From the NCBI GenBank assembly GCA_910588095.1, contig CAJUQH010000004.1, positions 1 to 64,000 of the forward strand: 64,000 bases of DNA. The letters run 5' to 3'. This DNA comes from an uncultured Eggerthellaceae bacterium. GTDB lineage: Bacteria > Actinomycetota > Coriobacteriia > Coriobacteriales > Eggerthellaceae. Positions 46,073 to 55,358 of the stretch are shown here, piece by piece (position 1 is the stretch's first letter; each line of letters opens with the position of its first letter). The position numbers were made by a program, and so were the translations under genes. The notes under the pieces are model-generated. The model saw nothing but the letters and a program-made list of their open reading frames with translations, was not told the origin of the DNA and made no database searches.

Positions 46073-47812
46073 CTACTGGCTCGCCCCCGCGATGGGGTCG
46101 TAGGTGCAGGTGCAGGCGTGGGCGGCCAGGGCGCGGGCCAGGGCCACCACGCGGTTGTCGGTGCGGAAGGCGCAGGGGTTGGCGAAGAAGCGGGCGGTGG
46201 AGCCCATGACCTCGTCGACCACGGCCAGGTCGTTCTCGCGCAGCGTGGTGCCGGTGGCGGTTATGTCCACGATGCGCTCGGCCATGGCGGTGAGCGGCGC
46301 CAGCTCGATGTTGCCATGGAGCGTGACGATGTCCACCTGCTGGCCGCGGCGCGCGTAGTAGGCCGCGGTGATGCGGGGGTACTTGGTGGCCACGCGCAGC
46401 GTGCCCAGGGCGGCCGCCTTGCTGGCGACGGCGTCGGCCGCCCCCACCGGCTCGGCCACCACGAAGGTGCAGGCGCCGAAGCGCAGGTCCACCACCTCCA
46501 CCACCTCGGCCCCTGTCTCGACGAGCGAGTCCTTGCCGCATATGCCGCAGTCGGCAGCGCCCAGGGCCACGAAGGTGGGCGCGTCGGAAGGCCGCACGAT
46601 GACGTATTCGACCCCCGGGTTGCGGATGATGAGCTGGCGGCCCGGCGACTCGAGGCCCGCGGTGTCCAGCCCGCAAGCGGCCAGGTTGGCGATGGCGTCG
46701 GCGTTGAGCGAGCCCTTGGGCACTGCGATGCGCAGCGGCCGGTCGGGCTGCGGGGCGGCGCCGGCAGCCTCCATGGCCTGCTCGAGGCAGAAGGCGAAGC
46801 CGGCAGCGGGGCGATCGGCCCCGTAGGCACCTATGAGCCCGTCATAGCGGCCGCCCGATCCCAGGGCCTCGCCGCAGCCGGGGGCGTAGGCGGCGAACAC
46901 GATGCCGGTGTAGTAGTCGAACGAGCTCATGACCGAGAAGTCCACGAGCAGCTGGGCCGGGCAGCCGTCTTCGGCCAGGCGGTCGTAGGCCGCCTCGAAG
47001 CCGTCGAGCGCGCTGTCGCAGCCCAAGGGCGCCACGAGGGCGCGAGCCTGGCCGATGGCCTCGCGGCCGCCGCGGATGCGGGGCAGCTGGGCGATGGCCT
47101 GGGCGAAGGCGGGGTCGCAGCCGCCTTCGGGGGCGACGGCGGCCTGGATGGGCTGGCCGACTCGCGCAGGTTCGCCGGGCTGCATGGCCTGGCCGCTCGC
47201 CACAGCGCTGCCCGCGCAGCCGCACAGGCAATCGAGCTCCACGTAGTCGGAGCCGTGGTAGGCCGCGAGCACCTGGGCCTTCCAGCCTTCCGTGGCACCG
47301 CAGCCTTCTAATAGGGCGCGCAGCACGCCCACCGTGGCCAGCGCCAGCGAGCAGTCGCGCACGCCCGCCACCTGCAGCGCCTCGGCCAGCAGGCCCACCA
47401 CCTCGGCGTCGGCCGCCGGGCCTTCGTCGCCGATGCATTCCACGCCTATCTGGGTGAGCTCGCGCGCTGCCGCCTGCACGGCCCCTGCCGACGCCCGGAA
47501 CACGCGCTGGGTGTAGCGCAGCCGGCGCGGACCAGGGTCGTCGGGGAAGCGCGTGGCGTCCATGCGAGCCACCTGCAGCGTCACGTCGGGGCGCATGGCC
47601 AACAGCTCGCCGGTGGCATCGAACAGCTTGAACGGGCTCGCCGGCACGCGCACGCCCCGGGCCATGACGTCCATGGCCTCCAAGGTCGGGGTCTCGATGG
47701 GAGCGTAGCCGCGGCTGGCGAACAGGTCGGCCACGGCGCGCGTGATGGCCTCGCGGGCGACGGCCTCGTCGGCCAGCACATCGCGGAAGCCCTGGGGCGT
47801 TGCTAGGTTCAT
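46073..47812 (-). CDS. hisZG: HisZ-HisG fusion: ATP phosphoribosyltransferase regulatory and catalytic subunits
   Basis: 579 residues. Residues 1-352 are a HisZ-type histidyl-tRNA-synthetase paralogue (PQGFRDVLADEA, FKLFDATGELLAMRPDVTLQVAR, FDYYTGIVFAAYAPG, LGSGGRYDGLI). After a ten-residue linker, residues 360-579 are a short-form HisG (RIAVPKGSLN, GICGKDSLVE, TKYPRITAAYYA, NIELAPLTAMAERIVDI, DLAVVDEVMGSTARFFAN). Normally these are separate subunits of a hetero-octamer that commits ATP and PRPP to histidine synthesis. No stop or frameshift separates them, and the frame is continuous. First gene of the his operon. Confidence 0.9.
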   Translation of the reverse strand: MNLATPQGFRDVLADEAVAREAITRAVADLFASRGYAPIETPTLEAMDVMARGVRVPASPFKLFDATGELLAMRPDVTLQVARMDATRFPDDPGPRRLRYTQRVFRASAGAVQAAARELTQIGVECIGDEGPAADAEVVGLLAEALQVAGVRDCSLALATVGVLRALLEGCGATEGWKAQVLAAYHGSDYVELDCLCGCAGSAVASGQAMQPGEPARVGQPIQAAVAPEGGCDPAFAQAIAQLPRIRGGREAIGQARALVAPLGCDSALDGFEAAYDRLAEDGCPAQLLVDFSVMSSFDYYTGIVFAAYAPGCGEALGSGGRYDGLIGAYGADRPAAGFAFCLEQAMEAAGAAPQPDRPLRIAVPKGSLNADAIANLAACGLDTAGLESPGRQLIIRNPGVEYVIVRPSDAPTFVALGAADCGICGKDSLVETGAEVVEVVDLRFGACTFVVAEPVGAADAVASKAAALGTLRVATKYPRITAAYYARRGQQVDIVTLHGNIELAPLTAMAERIVDITATGTTLRENDLAVVDEVMGSTARFFANPCAFRTDNRVVALARALAAHACTCTYDPIAGASQ

Positions 47813-47933
47813 GCGGTCAGATTCCTTCGGTATGGGTCAAGGGTCTATGGTACCGCGAACAGGGCGCCCGCGCTACGGGAAAGGCCCCGCTACGGCGCAG
47901 GCGACGCTGGCCGCTGAAGTCCTTCCTGCCTTT

Positions 47934-47961
47934 ACTTTAGCACAGTAGAGTAATAAAGCAA
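47934..47961 (-). promoter_or_regulatory. putative his operon promoter
   Basis: -35 TTGCTT (47956-47961), 16-base spacer, -10 TAAAGT (47934-47939). It lies in a short A+T-rich patch, about 120 bases before hisZG. No T-box or his leader peptide is evident in the leader. Confidence 0.45.
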
Positions 47962-47978
47962 CCGCGGGATGCCTCGAG

Positions 47979-48191
47979 TCAGGCGAAGCGGTCGGAATCG
48001 ACGGAGGTCAGGTGCCCGTCGGCATCCTCGAACAAGCACAGCCGCTTGTCCCGACTCTCGTAAAGCAGGCTGAACCGCGCGGGCACCGCCGACCGGGCGT
48101 TAGCGGGCGGGGTTGCGCCACGCCCTTGCGCGGCCGCATCCGCCGGGGCCTTCCCTACCTTCACATACCCGTCCGCAGCGCGCTCAGCCAT
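47979..48191 (-). CDS. small hypothetical protein downstream of truA
   Basis: 70 residues, overlapping the end of truA by eight bases, which suggests translational coupling. The N-terminal half is Ala/Gly/Pro-rich; the C-terminal half (RFSLLYESRDKRLCLFEDADGH) looks like a short beta-hairpin domain. No family recognised. The overlap and in-strand position are the main evidence. Confidence 0.5.
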   Translation of the reverse strand: MAERAADGYVKVGKAPADAAAQGRGATPPANARSAVPARFSLLYESRDKRLCLFEDADGHLTSVDSDRFA

Positions 48192-48972
48192 AGCGCACCG
48201 ACCACAGCGTGAGGCCCTGGGCCGGGGCGTTCTCCCCCGCTGCCGCGCGATCGCACGCCGCCAGCACGTCGTCCACCCACTCCGGCGGCCGCTTGCCGCG
48301 GCCCACCAGCACCAGCGTGCCCACCATCGTGCGCACCATCGAATGCAAGAAGGCGTTGCCGCGCACGGTAGCCACCAGCATGGGCTCGCCCATGATGGCT
48401 TGGCGCTCGAAGGACACCTCGCTCACGTAGCGGCAGGTGGGCTTGCCCTCGGCCGAGGCGGCCATGCAGAAGCTCTTGAAGTCGTGCTCGCCGACAAGGT
48501 GCGCCGCCGCTTCGGCCATGGCGCCGTCGTCGAGAGGCTGCGGGATGTGCCACGAGAAGCCCGGCAGGAACAGCGAAGGCGTGCCGTCGGTGGCGATGAG
48601 GTACTTGTAGGTGCGCTCGACCGCATCGAAGCGCGCCGAGAACCCGAACGGCCGCTCGTCGAGCGCGCGCACCATGATGGCGTCGTGGGTGAGGGCGTTC
48701 AGCGAGCGCAGCAGCGTGCGGAAGGTGCGGCCGGCCAGTTCGTCAGCGGCGATGTCGAAGCTGACCACCTGGCCGCGAGCATGCACCCCCGCGTCGGTGC
48801 GGCCCGCGCAGGTCGTGAGCACCGGGCGGCGGAACAGCAGCTCCAGCGCATGCTCGAGCTCGCCTTGGACGGTAGCCTGGCCCGGCTGGCGCGCGAAGCC
48901 GCAGAACGGCGCGCCGTTGTAGGCCACGGTCATGGCAAGGGTGGTATCAGGTTGCGAGATGCCGGTTTCCAT
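48184..48972 (-). CDS. truA: tRNA pseudouridine(38-40) synthase
   Basis: 262 residues from ATG 48972. VAYNGAPFCGFARQPGQATVQGELE and the catalytic aspartate in AGRTDAGVHARGQVVSF (Asp near 59) identify TruA; FLHSMVRTMVGTL is the C-terminal signature. It modifies positions 38-40 of the tRNA anticodon stem. A TATACT -10-like box lies six bases before the ATG, implying a leaderless mRNA. In-frame sequence further upstream is rejected. Confidence 0.95.
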   Translation of the reverse strand: METGISQPDTTLAMTVAYNGAPFCGFARQPGQATVQGELEHALELLFRRPVLTTCAGRTDAGVHARGQVVSFDIAADELAGRTFRTLLRSLNALTHDAIMVRALDERPFGFSARFDAVERTYKYLIATDGTPSLFLPGFSWHIPQPLDDGAMAEAAAHLVGEHDFKSFCMAASAEGKPTCRYVSEVSFERQAIMGEPMLVATVRGNAFLHSMVRTMVGTLVLVGRGKRPPEWVDDVLAACDRAAAGENAPAQGLTLWSVRYG

Positions 48973-48978
48973 GGCATC

Positions 48979-48984
48979 AGTATA
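48979..48984 (-). promoter_or_regulatory. -10 box for leaderless truA
   Basis: TATACT six bases before ATG 48972 on the minus strand. -35 not evident. Confidence 0.45.
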
Positions 48985-49126
48985 AAGGAAGGCGGCTCGC
49001 GCAAGGCCCTGGCGCGCTCGCGCCTGGCGCAGCGCTTGCGAGCACAACCCAGCGACAGCAAACTCCGTCCCTAGGCAGCGCCTTCTTCTCTGTTGGCTCG
49101 ACCAAGAAGAAAGGAGGTGCTTGCTT

Positions 49127-49255
49127 ATGGAGCTTGCTATCGAACTCGTCAAACTCACAACGGCCTTGACCGGTTTGGCGGTGGCGATGGCGGCTGCCGT
49201 GCGCGAGGTATGGAGTCGGCTCCGCCGAAATGGGAAGAATGACCAGAAGCGATAG
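49127..49255 (+). CDS. 42-residue peptide with strong ribosome binding site, holin-like/type I toxin-like
   Basis: ATG 49127 follows AAAGGAGG by seven bases, the strongest such site in the region. The peptide has a short N-terminal helix, a hydrophobic stretch (about 10-25, TTALTGLAVAMAAAV) and a very basic tail ending NDQKR. Size, layout and ribosome binding site resemble the short holin-like or type I toxin peptides annotated in Gram-positive genomes. The upstream CCTTCTT could fold onto the AAGAAAGG region and mask the binding site. The rest of the 450-base gap between truA and priA shows nothing else. Confidence 0.5.
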   Translation: MELAIELVKLTTALTGLAVAMAAAVREVWSRLRRNGKNDQKR

Positions 49256-49422
49256 TGTCCGGTCATCCACCACAAAGCAGGCGCTGCCCGGCTTCCAAAC
49301 GGGCAACCGCTGGGCCCTATTCCAGCATGATTCAAGTGCGGCGCCGCGCCGCTGGCCAACCGTTTCGCCAAGGACCGAGCGTGCCCGAGACGGCACATCG
49401 AAGATGATGCCCGCTGCCGGCC

Positions 49423-51807
49423 TTACAGCAGGTCCATCGGGTCGATGTCCACCGCCACGTTCACGGCCGGGTCGGCCTTGCGCCGACGGAACACGAGCGC
49501 CAGCTTGCCGGGCAGGTCGTCATCGGGCGGGCACTTCACCAGCACGTGGTAGCGGTAGACGTTGCGCAGCTTCGCCAGCACGCACGGCTGCGCCTCGAAC
49601 ACCTGCCACGCATCGCCCGCCACCTGCTCCTTGAGCTCCACCAGCTGGGCGCGCAGGGCCTCGGCTGCGGCCCGCACTGCTTCCTCGTCGCGCCCCCACA
49701 CCAGCACGTTGGCCATACGCACGTAGGGCGGGTAGCCTAGCGCGCGGCGCTTGGGCAGCTCGTCGCGCAGGAAGCGCGGGCGGTCGTAGGCGGCCGCGGC
49801 GGCGATGGCGCTATGGCCCGCATCGTAGGTCTGCACCAGCACGCGGCCTTCCAGCTGCGCCCGGCCCGCGCGGCCGGCCACCTGCTCGATAAGGGCGAAG
49901 GTGCGCTCCGACGCGCGGTAGTCGGGCAGGTTCAGCTGGGTGTCGGCGTTGATGACCCCCACCAGCGTCACGTCGTCGAAGTCGAGGCCCTTGGCTATCA
50001 TCTGCGTGCCCAGCAGCACCGCGCCGCCCTCGGCTGCCGCGAATCGCTCAAGCAGCCGCTGGTGCGCGCCCTTACCCTTGGTGGTGTCGGCGTCCATGCG
50101 CACGATGGGCACGCCCGGCCCCACCCCCTCGGCCGCATCGAGCATCTGCCGCAGCTCCGCCTCGACCCGCTGGGTGCCGGCGCCGAACATCTTGAGGTAC
50201 GGGCTCTCGCACGAGGGGCACCGCGGCGGCACGGGCACCGTGTGGCCGCAGTGATGGCACACCAGCTTGTGCCCCTGATCATGGTAGGTGAGCGATGTGG
50301 CGCAATGGGCGCATTCCGGCACGAAGCCGCAATCGCGGCACAGCAGGAACTTGGCGAAGCCGCGCTGGTTCAGCAGCAGCACCGCCTTGTGGCCCGCGGC
50401 CAGCTCGGCCTGCAGCGCGCTCGTCAGCCGCCGCGAGAACATGGCCCGCGCGCCGCCCTTGAACTCGGCCGCCATGTCCACCACCTCCACGGCGGGCAGC
50501 GGCCGGCCGTTGGCGCGCTCAGGCAGGCTCACGGCGCTCCAGCCATCCACCCGCGCCGCGTGGTGCAGCGCCTCGATGGAAGGCGTCGCCGAGCCCAGCA
50601 CCACCGCGCCCCCGGCACGCGCCATCATCCAACACGCCACGTCGCGCGCATGGTAGCGCGGGGCGCTGTCCTGCTTGTAGGAGCCCTCGTGCTCCTCGTC
50701 GATTATCACGAGCCCCACGTCGCGCAGGGGCGTGAACAGGGCGCTGCGGGCCCCCACCACCACGCGCGCCTGGCCGCTGCGGATGAAGTCCCACTGGTCG
50801 TAGCGCTCGCCCTGGCTCATGCGCGAGTGCATGACGGCCACCGCGTCGCCGAAGCGCCCGCGGAAGCGCGCCACCGTCTGGGGGGTCAGCGATATCTCGG
50901 GCACGAGCACGAAGGCGTTGCGCCCCTGGCCCAGCGTCGAGGCGATGGCCCGCAGGTACACCTCGGTCTTGCCCGAGCCGGTCACGCCGTCGAGCACCAC
51001 CACCTGCCCCGATGCCGCCGTCCGGGCCGCCTCGATGGCATCGAGCGCCGCCTGCTGCCCTTCGGTGAGGGAAAGCTCGGGCGCAGGAGGAGCCGACCCG
51101 CCAGCCTTGCCACTCGCGCCCGAACCGCCGCCGGCGCCGCTCGCAGCCCCCGGCCCGAAGCCCGCCGCGCAGCCATCCATGCCCCGCATGCGCCGCCGGC
51201 GCTCCACGCGCACGACGCCCTTGGCCTCGAGCGCCTTCACCGCGCCCGAGACCGATCCGAACTCCAGCGCCAGCTCGGCCATGCGCACGTCGCCCCGGCG
51301 CAACACGTCGACGATGGCCTGCTGCTTGGCCGCGTTCTTTCGCGGCTCGAAGCCCTCGGCCGCCGGGCCCAAGGTCAGCCAGCGGTCGTCCACCTCGCCC
51401 ACAGCCGGCTCCTCCAGGCGCCAGCCCCCGCGCCCCTGCACGAGCCGCGGCACGCCGCCGGGCGGCGTGAACAGGCGGATGCAGGCCGAGAGCGGCGCCA
51501 GGTACTCGTCAGCCAAGAAACGGGCGCACGCGGCGCCTTCCTCGTCGAAGTAGGGCTTGGACAGCACCCGTTCGATGCCCTTCAGCTTGGCGGGATCGAT
51601 GCCCTCGGGCAGCGCGCCGTCGTCGTGGTCCTCCAGCCCCACCACGAACCCCACGGCCTTGCGATTGCCGAAGGGCACGAGCACCGCGCAACCCACCTCC
51701 GCGGCGCAATCGGGCGCGCCATCCAGCGCGGGGTCCGGCACGGCGTAGGCATAGGGCGCATCAAGCGCCTGGGTGGGTATGTCCAAGATGACGGAAGCTA
51801 AGAGCAT
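49423..51807 (-). CDS. priA: primosomal protein N' (PriA helicase)
   Basis: 794 residues from ATG 51807 (MLLASVILDIPTQALDAPYAY). N-terminal 3'-DNA-binding domain, then helicase motifs GVTGSGKTEVYL (Walker A) and IIDEEHEGSYKQ (DEEH), a zinc-binding insertion with paired CxxC motifs (CRDCGFVPECAHC, CHHCGH, CPSC), and GTQMIAKGLDFDDVTLVGV. It restarts collapsed replication forks. A TATACT box lies six bases before the start codon, so the mRNA is probably leaderless. Confidence 0.95.
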   Translation of the reverse strand: MLLASVILDIPTQALDAPYAYAVPDPALDGAPDCAAEVGCAVLVPFGNRKAVGFVVGLEDHDDGALPEGIDPAKLKGIERVLSKPYFDEEGAACARFLADEYLAPLSACIRLFTPPGGVPRLVQGRGGWRLEEPAVGEVDDRWLTLGPAAEGFEPRKNAAKQQAIVDVLRRGDVRMAELALEFGSVSGAVKALEAKGVVRVERRRRMRGMDGCAAGFGPGAASGAGGGSGASGKAGGSAPPAPELSLTEGQQAALDAIEAARTAASGQVVVLDGVTGSGKTEVYLRAIASTLGQGRNAFVLVPEISLTPQTVARFRGRFGDAVAVMHSRMSQGERYDQWDFIRSGQARVVVGARSALFTPLRDVGLVIIDEEHEGSYKQDSAPRYHARDVACWMMARAGGAVVLGSATPSIEALHHAARVDGWSAVSLPERANGRPLPAVEVVDMAAEFKGGARAMFSRRLTSALQAELAAGHKAVLLLNQRGFAKFLLCRDCGFVPECAHCATSLTYHDQGHKLVCHHCGHTVPVPPRCPSCESPYLKMFGAGTQRVEAELRQMLDAAEGVGPGVPIVRMDADTTKGKGAHQRLLERFAAAEGGAVLLGTQMIAKGLDFDDVTLVGVINADTQLNLPDYRASERTFALIEQVAGRAGRAQLEGRVLVQTYDAGHSAIAAAAAYDRPRFLRDELPKRRALGYPPYVRMANVLVWGRDEEAVRAAAEALRAQLVELKEQVAGDAWQVFEAQPCVLAKLRNVYRYHVLVKCPPDDDLPGKLALVFRRRKADPAVNVAVDIDPMDLL

Positions 51808-51813
51808 GCAGCC

Positions 51814-51819
51814 AGTATA
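51814..51819 (-). promoter_or_regulatory. -10 box for leaderless priA
   Basis: TATACT six bases before ATG 51807 on the minus strand. No clear -35. Nothing else is seen between here and 51999. Confidence 0.45.
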
Positions 51820-51999
51820 CCGTGGCCGCAGCATCGCCGGGCCCTGCGAGGGCAGCCATCCATGGGCTCTTCACGAACACTCGTACCCTTACGCTCCCCA
51901 AGGCACAGAAGGGCCCAGGCGACCCGACGGCAGCGACCAGCGGCCTGCGACCGAGGCCCAGCAACGGCCGGCGACCAGCCCCAGCCCTCGGCTGCTGCC

Positions 52000-53235
52000 C
52001 TAGGCTGCCACGCCCGATGCTGCCGCCCGATTGCCACCCGCCGCCGACGTGCGCATGCGCGCCCGCCCAGCCGCCAGCGCCACGCACAGCAGCGCCACCG
52101 CGAACAGCACCAGCACCCCTATGCACTGCAGCACGGGCACCGCCGCCCCAAGCCCCGAGCCAGCCGCCATATGGACCGCATCGGCGCAGGCCATGCTGTA
52201 CCAATACCCTGGCAGCGCGTGGGCCAGCGCCAGCACCTCGGGCGCCATGAGGTCGAGCGACACCCACGCCCCGCCCAGGAACGACACCAGCATGCCCACG
52301 ATGTTGCCCACGGCATTCGACACCAGCCCGCTGGCCCCCAGCGCCCCCATCAGGTATCCCAGCGCCAACGGCACCAGGCAGAAGGCCAGCATGCTGGCAG
52401 CGCACCACGCCAGGCCCTCAAGGCTTATCTGGGCCACCGCCTCATGGAACGCCAGCGCCCCCACGCCGAACGACCACGCCCACGCTCCCAAGGTCACCAC
52501 CAGGCAGGCCAGCGCCAACTGAAAGTTGTAGGCCGCGAACGGCAGCGGCGATGCCAGGTTGCGGCGGCGCACGTCGGCACGGCCCATGGTGGCGGTCAGC
52601 AAGCCGACGCATACCGTGATGCCCGCGAACAGCGTGTAAGTGCTCCACTTCAGGTAGAACGCGAAGCGGTCGGCCTCCGACACAGAGCCTTCCACGGCGA
52701 TGAGCTCGGCTTCCGCCCGCACAGCCACCGCCTCAGCCGCCGCACGGGCCACCTCTTGCTGCGACGCAGCCGCATCGGCCAGGGCCAAGGTGCGCGCTGC
52801 GCCTAGGTAGCTTCCCACGACCTCGTCCATGAACGCCCCGCTCATGGCATAGAAGCTGTAGGCGGCATCCAAGGCCGGCGGATCGTCGCCCGCGAGCGCC
52901 GCCTCCATGAAGGCATCGCCGTAGCCTTCCGGAACCACCAGCAGGTAATCCACCGCGCCCTTGGCCACGGCATCCTGGAATGCCCGCCGGTCATCGGCCA
53001 CCTCCACCGCCGTGCCCTGCTCATCCAGGGCCTCGGCGATGCCGGCCGAAAGGGCGCTTCCGTCGCGGTCGACCACTGCGTAGTCGGCCTGCTCGCGCTC
53101 GAACTGGCCTTCGGCCGTGCTGAAGTCGAAAGACGACGCCATGAACAGCCCCATGAGGCTCAAGCCCACGATGTAGACGAGAGGGAACACCGCATGGCCG
53201 CGAATGACGTGCAGGGCGCACTTAAATACTTGCAT
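52000..53235 (-). CDS. ABC-2-type exporter permease
   Basis: 411 residues with the YhgE/ABC-2 plan: a first membrane segment (about 14-35), a large extracellular loop (about 36-190) and a cluster of five membrane segments (about 200-390). It is the second of two similar permease genes, overlapping the first by 14 bases, next to their ATPase. Together they would form a heterodimeric exporter; such pairs often export peptides, antibiotics or lipids. Substrate unknown. Confidence 0.8.
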   Translation of the reverse strand: MQVFKCALHVIRGHAVFPLVYIVGLSLMGLFMASSFDFSTAEGQFEREQADYAVVDRDGSALSAGIAEALDEQGTAVEVADDRRAFQDAVAKGAVDYLLVVPEGYGDAFMEAALAGDDPPALDAAYSFYAMSGAFMDEVVGSYLGAARTLALADAAASQQEVARAAAEAVAVRAEAELIAVEGSVSEADRFAFYLKWSTYTLFAGITVCVGLLTATMGRADVRRRNLASPLPFAAYNFQLALACLVVTLGAWAWSFGVGALAFHEAVAQISLEGLAWCAASMLAFCLVPLALGYLMGALGASGLVSNAVGNIVGMLVSFLGGAWVSLDLMAPEVLALAHALPGYWYSMACADAVHMAAGSGLGAAVPVLQCIGVLVLFAVALLCVALAAGRARMRTSAAGGNRAAASGVAA

Positions 53236-54412
53236 AACGCTGTCTCCTCAGAGCATGGGCGGAAAGCAGGAACAGCACCGCCGCCATTGCTGCCAACACG
53301 GCTATGTGGCCGAGCCAAGGCCCCAAGCTGTCGTAGTACATGATGCTGTAGAACGCCTGCGCTACCTGAACCGCCGGGTTCACCAGCTCGGCAGCCGGGA
53401 ACGAAGCCGCTATGGTGTCGGCCAACTGCATGGTGGGCTGCCCGTAGAGCCCCGCGAACAGGCTCGCGAAGCACACCACCCCGGTCAGGATGCCGTTCTT
53501 GCCATCCTCGGGCACGTGGGGCAAAGCCGATATGGCACAGCCCAAGGACGTGGCCATCAACGACGCTACCGCCACCGTAGCCAGGCACAGGCCGTCGCGA
53601 CCCGCGAAATCGACCCCGGCCACCACGCGCATGTAGCCGTAGGCGACCGTCAAGCACGCGAAGGACAGCGCCCAGCTGGCCAGCAACGTGCCGCCCACGG
53701 CGCGCCCATGGCTCACCGCGCCCACCGCGCGACGGGCGCCCAAGGCCGAGCAGTTGGGCTTGAGCCGCTGGCAGGCGGCCAGCCCCACCCCACCGGCGAA
53801 CAGCGCCGCCATGCCCAGCAGCGCGAAGTAATAGCGCACCGATTCCTTGGGCTGGTTCTCGGTCACGGCCATCTGCACCGTGGCCCGCACCGGCTCGAAC
53901 AGCGAAGCAGCCACAGCCGGGTCGGCCAAGGCCAGCGGATCGTCGGCCAGCAGATTGGCGGCCAGGTGCGCGCGGGCAGCGTACTCGTCCATGGCCAAGG
54001 TCAGCACCGATGCCTCCAGGTCATCAAGGTCGCTTCCCGACTGGCTGGCCGTCACGAACGCGCGCGGCTCGCCGCCATCCAGCATCACGTAGCCCACGTA
54101 GGGGTCATCGGTGCCTGCCGCCGCGCGCACGAGCGCGTCGGCTTCGGCAGCGTCAGCCGCGAGCGTGACGTCGAGCAACGCCCCTTCGCCTTCGCTGGCC
54201 CCTTCTATGAAGGCATCGAACGCGTGGCCCTCGAGCGAATCGTCAGGCTCGACCACGGCCACCCGCAAAGGCTCCATGGCGCCCATCTCGTCCAGCGGGC
54301 CGAACATCATCATGAACACGGTGGACATCACCAGCGGGAACAGCAGCGACCATATCATGATGTCGACGCTGCGCACCAGCCCGAGCAGCGTATAGCGGAA
54401 GGTGTCGAACAT
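53222..54412 (-). CDS. ABC-2-type exporter permease
   Basis: 396 residues, same plan as its neighbour: membrane segment about 14-38, extracellular domain about 45-190, and membrane segments from about 193 to 390. The motif RYYFALLGMAALFAGGVGLAACQRL opens the C-terminal bundle. It lies ten bases after the ATPase gene. Paralogy with the next gene suggests a duplication giving a heterodimer. Confidence 0.82.
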   Translation of the reverse strand: MFDTFRYTLLGLVRSVDIMIWSLLFPLVMSTVFMMMFGPLDEMGAMEPLRVAVVEPDDSLEGHAFDAFIEGASEGEGALLDVTLAADAAEADALVRAAAGTDDPYVGYVMLDGGEPRAFVTASQSGSDLDDLEASVLTLAMDEYAARAHLAANLLADDPLALADPAVAASLFEPVRATVQMAVTENQPKESVRYYFALLGMAALFAGGVGLAACQRLKPNCSALGARRAVGAVSHGRAVGGTLLASWALSFACLTVAYGYMRVVAGVDFAGRDGLCLATVAVASLMATSLGCAISALPHVPEDGKNGILTGVVCFASLFAGLYGQPTMQLADTIAASFPAAELVNPAVQVAQAFYSIMYYDSLGPWLGHIAVLAAMAAVLFLLSAHALRRQRYASI

Positions 54413-54422
54413 GGCGCCCCCT

Positions 54423-55358
54423 CTAGTCGCGCAGCTCGCGGCCGGTTATCTCGAGGAACACGTCGTTGAGCGTGGGCGGCTCGGCCCAGATGCGGCCAGG
54501 CGCGATGCGGGCACGCGCCAGCTCGGCCAGCACATCGGCCACGTTGTGCTCGCCGTTGCTGCACGCCACCTCCAGCTTGCCTTCGTCGTACGAGACACGG
54601 GTCACATGCGGCAGCTTGCCGATGGCCATCACCGCTGCCTCGGGCACCTGCGCCTCGATGACTATCTTCTCGCCCGCCGCCACAATGGCCTTCAGCTCCT
54701 CGTTCCTGCCGCAGGCCAGGGTGCGCCCCTTGTCCATGATCATGATGCGGGTGCAGATGTCCTCGACTTCCTCCATGTAGTGGCTCGTGTACACCACGGT
54801 GGAACCCGCGGCGTTCATGGCCTGGATGTTCTCGAGGATGCTCGCGCGGCTCTGCGGGTCCACGGCCACGGTGGGCTCGTCGAAGAACACGAGCTCGGGC
54901 TTGTGGGCGATGCCGCAGGCGATGTTCAGGCGCCGCAGCAGGCCGCCTGAGAGCTTCTTCGGCCGCACCTGAGCGTAATCCTCAAGCCCTACGAAGGCGA
55001 TGGCCTCGGCCACGAGCGGCTTGCGCTCGCGGGCGTCGGGCACGTACAACCCGCAGAAGTAGTCGATGTTCTCGCGCACCGTGAGCTCCTCGAACACCGC
55101 CACGTTCTGCGGCACCACGCCTATGCGGCGCTTCAGGTCGTAGCGGGTGGGGCTCATGGGCTGGCCGAACAGGTCGATGTCGCCCTTGTCATAGGTGAGC
55201 AGCTGCAACATGCAGTGGATGGCCGTGGTCTTGCCCGAGCCGTTGGGGCCCAGCAGGCCGAACACCTCGCCCGGCGCTATCTGCAGGTTGAAGTGGTCGA
55301 GGGCTATGGCGCTGCCGTAGCGCTTCACCAGGTTCCGCACCGATACGATGTCCTCCAC
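54423..55358 (-). CDS. ABC exporter ATP-binding protein
   Basis: 311 residues from a GTG at 55358, preceded by AAAGGAGC. Walker A GPNGSGKTT, Walker B LVFFDEPTVAVDP and H-loop TSHYMEEVE are intact; the signature is LSGGLLRR, with leucine in place of the usual glutamine. It powers the two permeases downstream. Its promoter region is shared with a divergent LuxR-type regulator. A TGAC-N4-GTCA dyad at 55473-55484 lies between them and could be an operator. Confidence 0.92.
   Translation of the reverse strand: MEDIVSVRNLVKRYGSAIALDHFNLQIAPGEVFGLLGPNGSGKTTAIHCMLQLLTYDKGDIDLFGQPMSPTRYDLKRRIGVVPQNVAVFEELTVRENIDYFCGLYVPDARERKPLVAEAIAFVGLEDYAQVRPKKLSGGLLRRLNIACGIAHKPELVFFDEPTVAVDPQSRASILENIQAMNAAGSTVVYTSHYMEEVEDICTRIMIMDKGRTLACGRNEELKAIVAAGEKIVIEAQVPEAAVMAIGKLPHVTRVSYDEGKLEVACSNGEHNVADVLAELARARIAPGRIWAEPPTLNDVFLEITGRELRD

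Noticed and set aside
47813-47978. T-box or his attenuator before the histidine operon
   Set aside because: No T-box motif, no run of histidine codons and no terminator hairpin with T-run.
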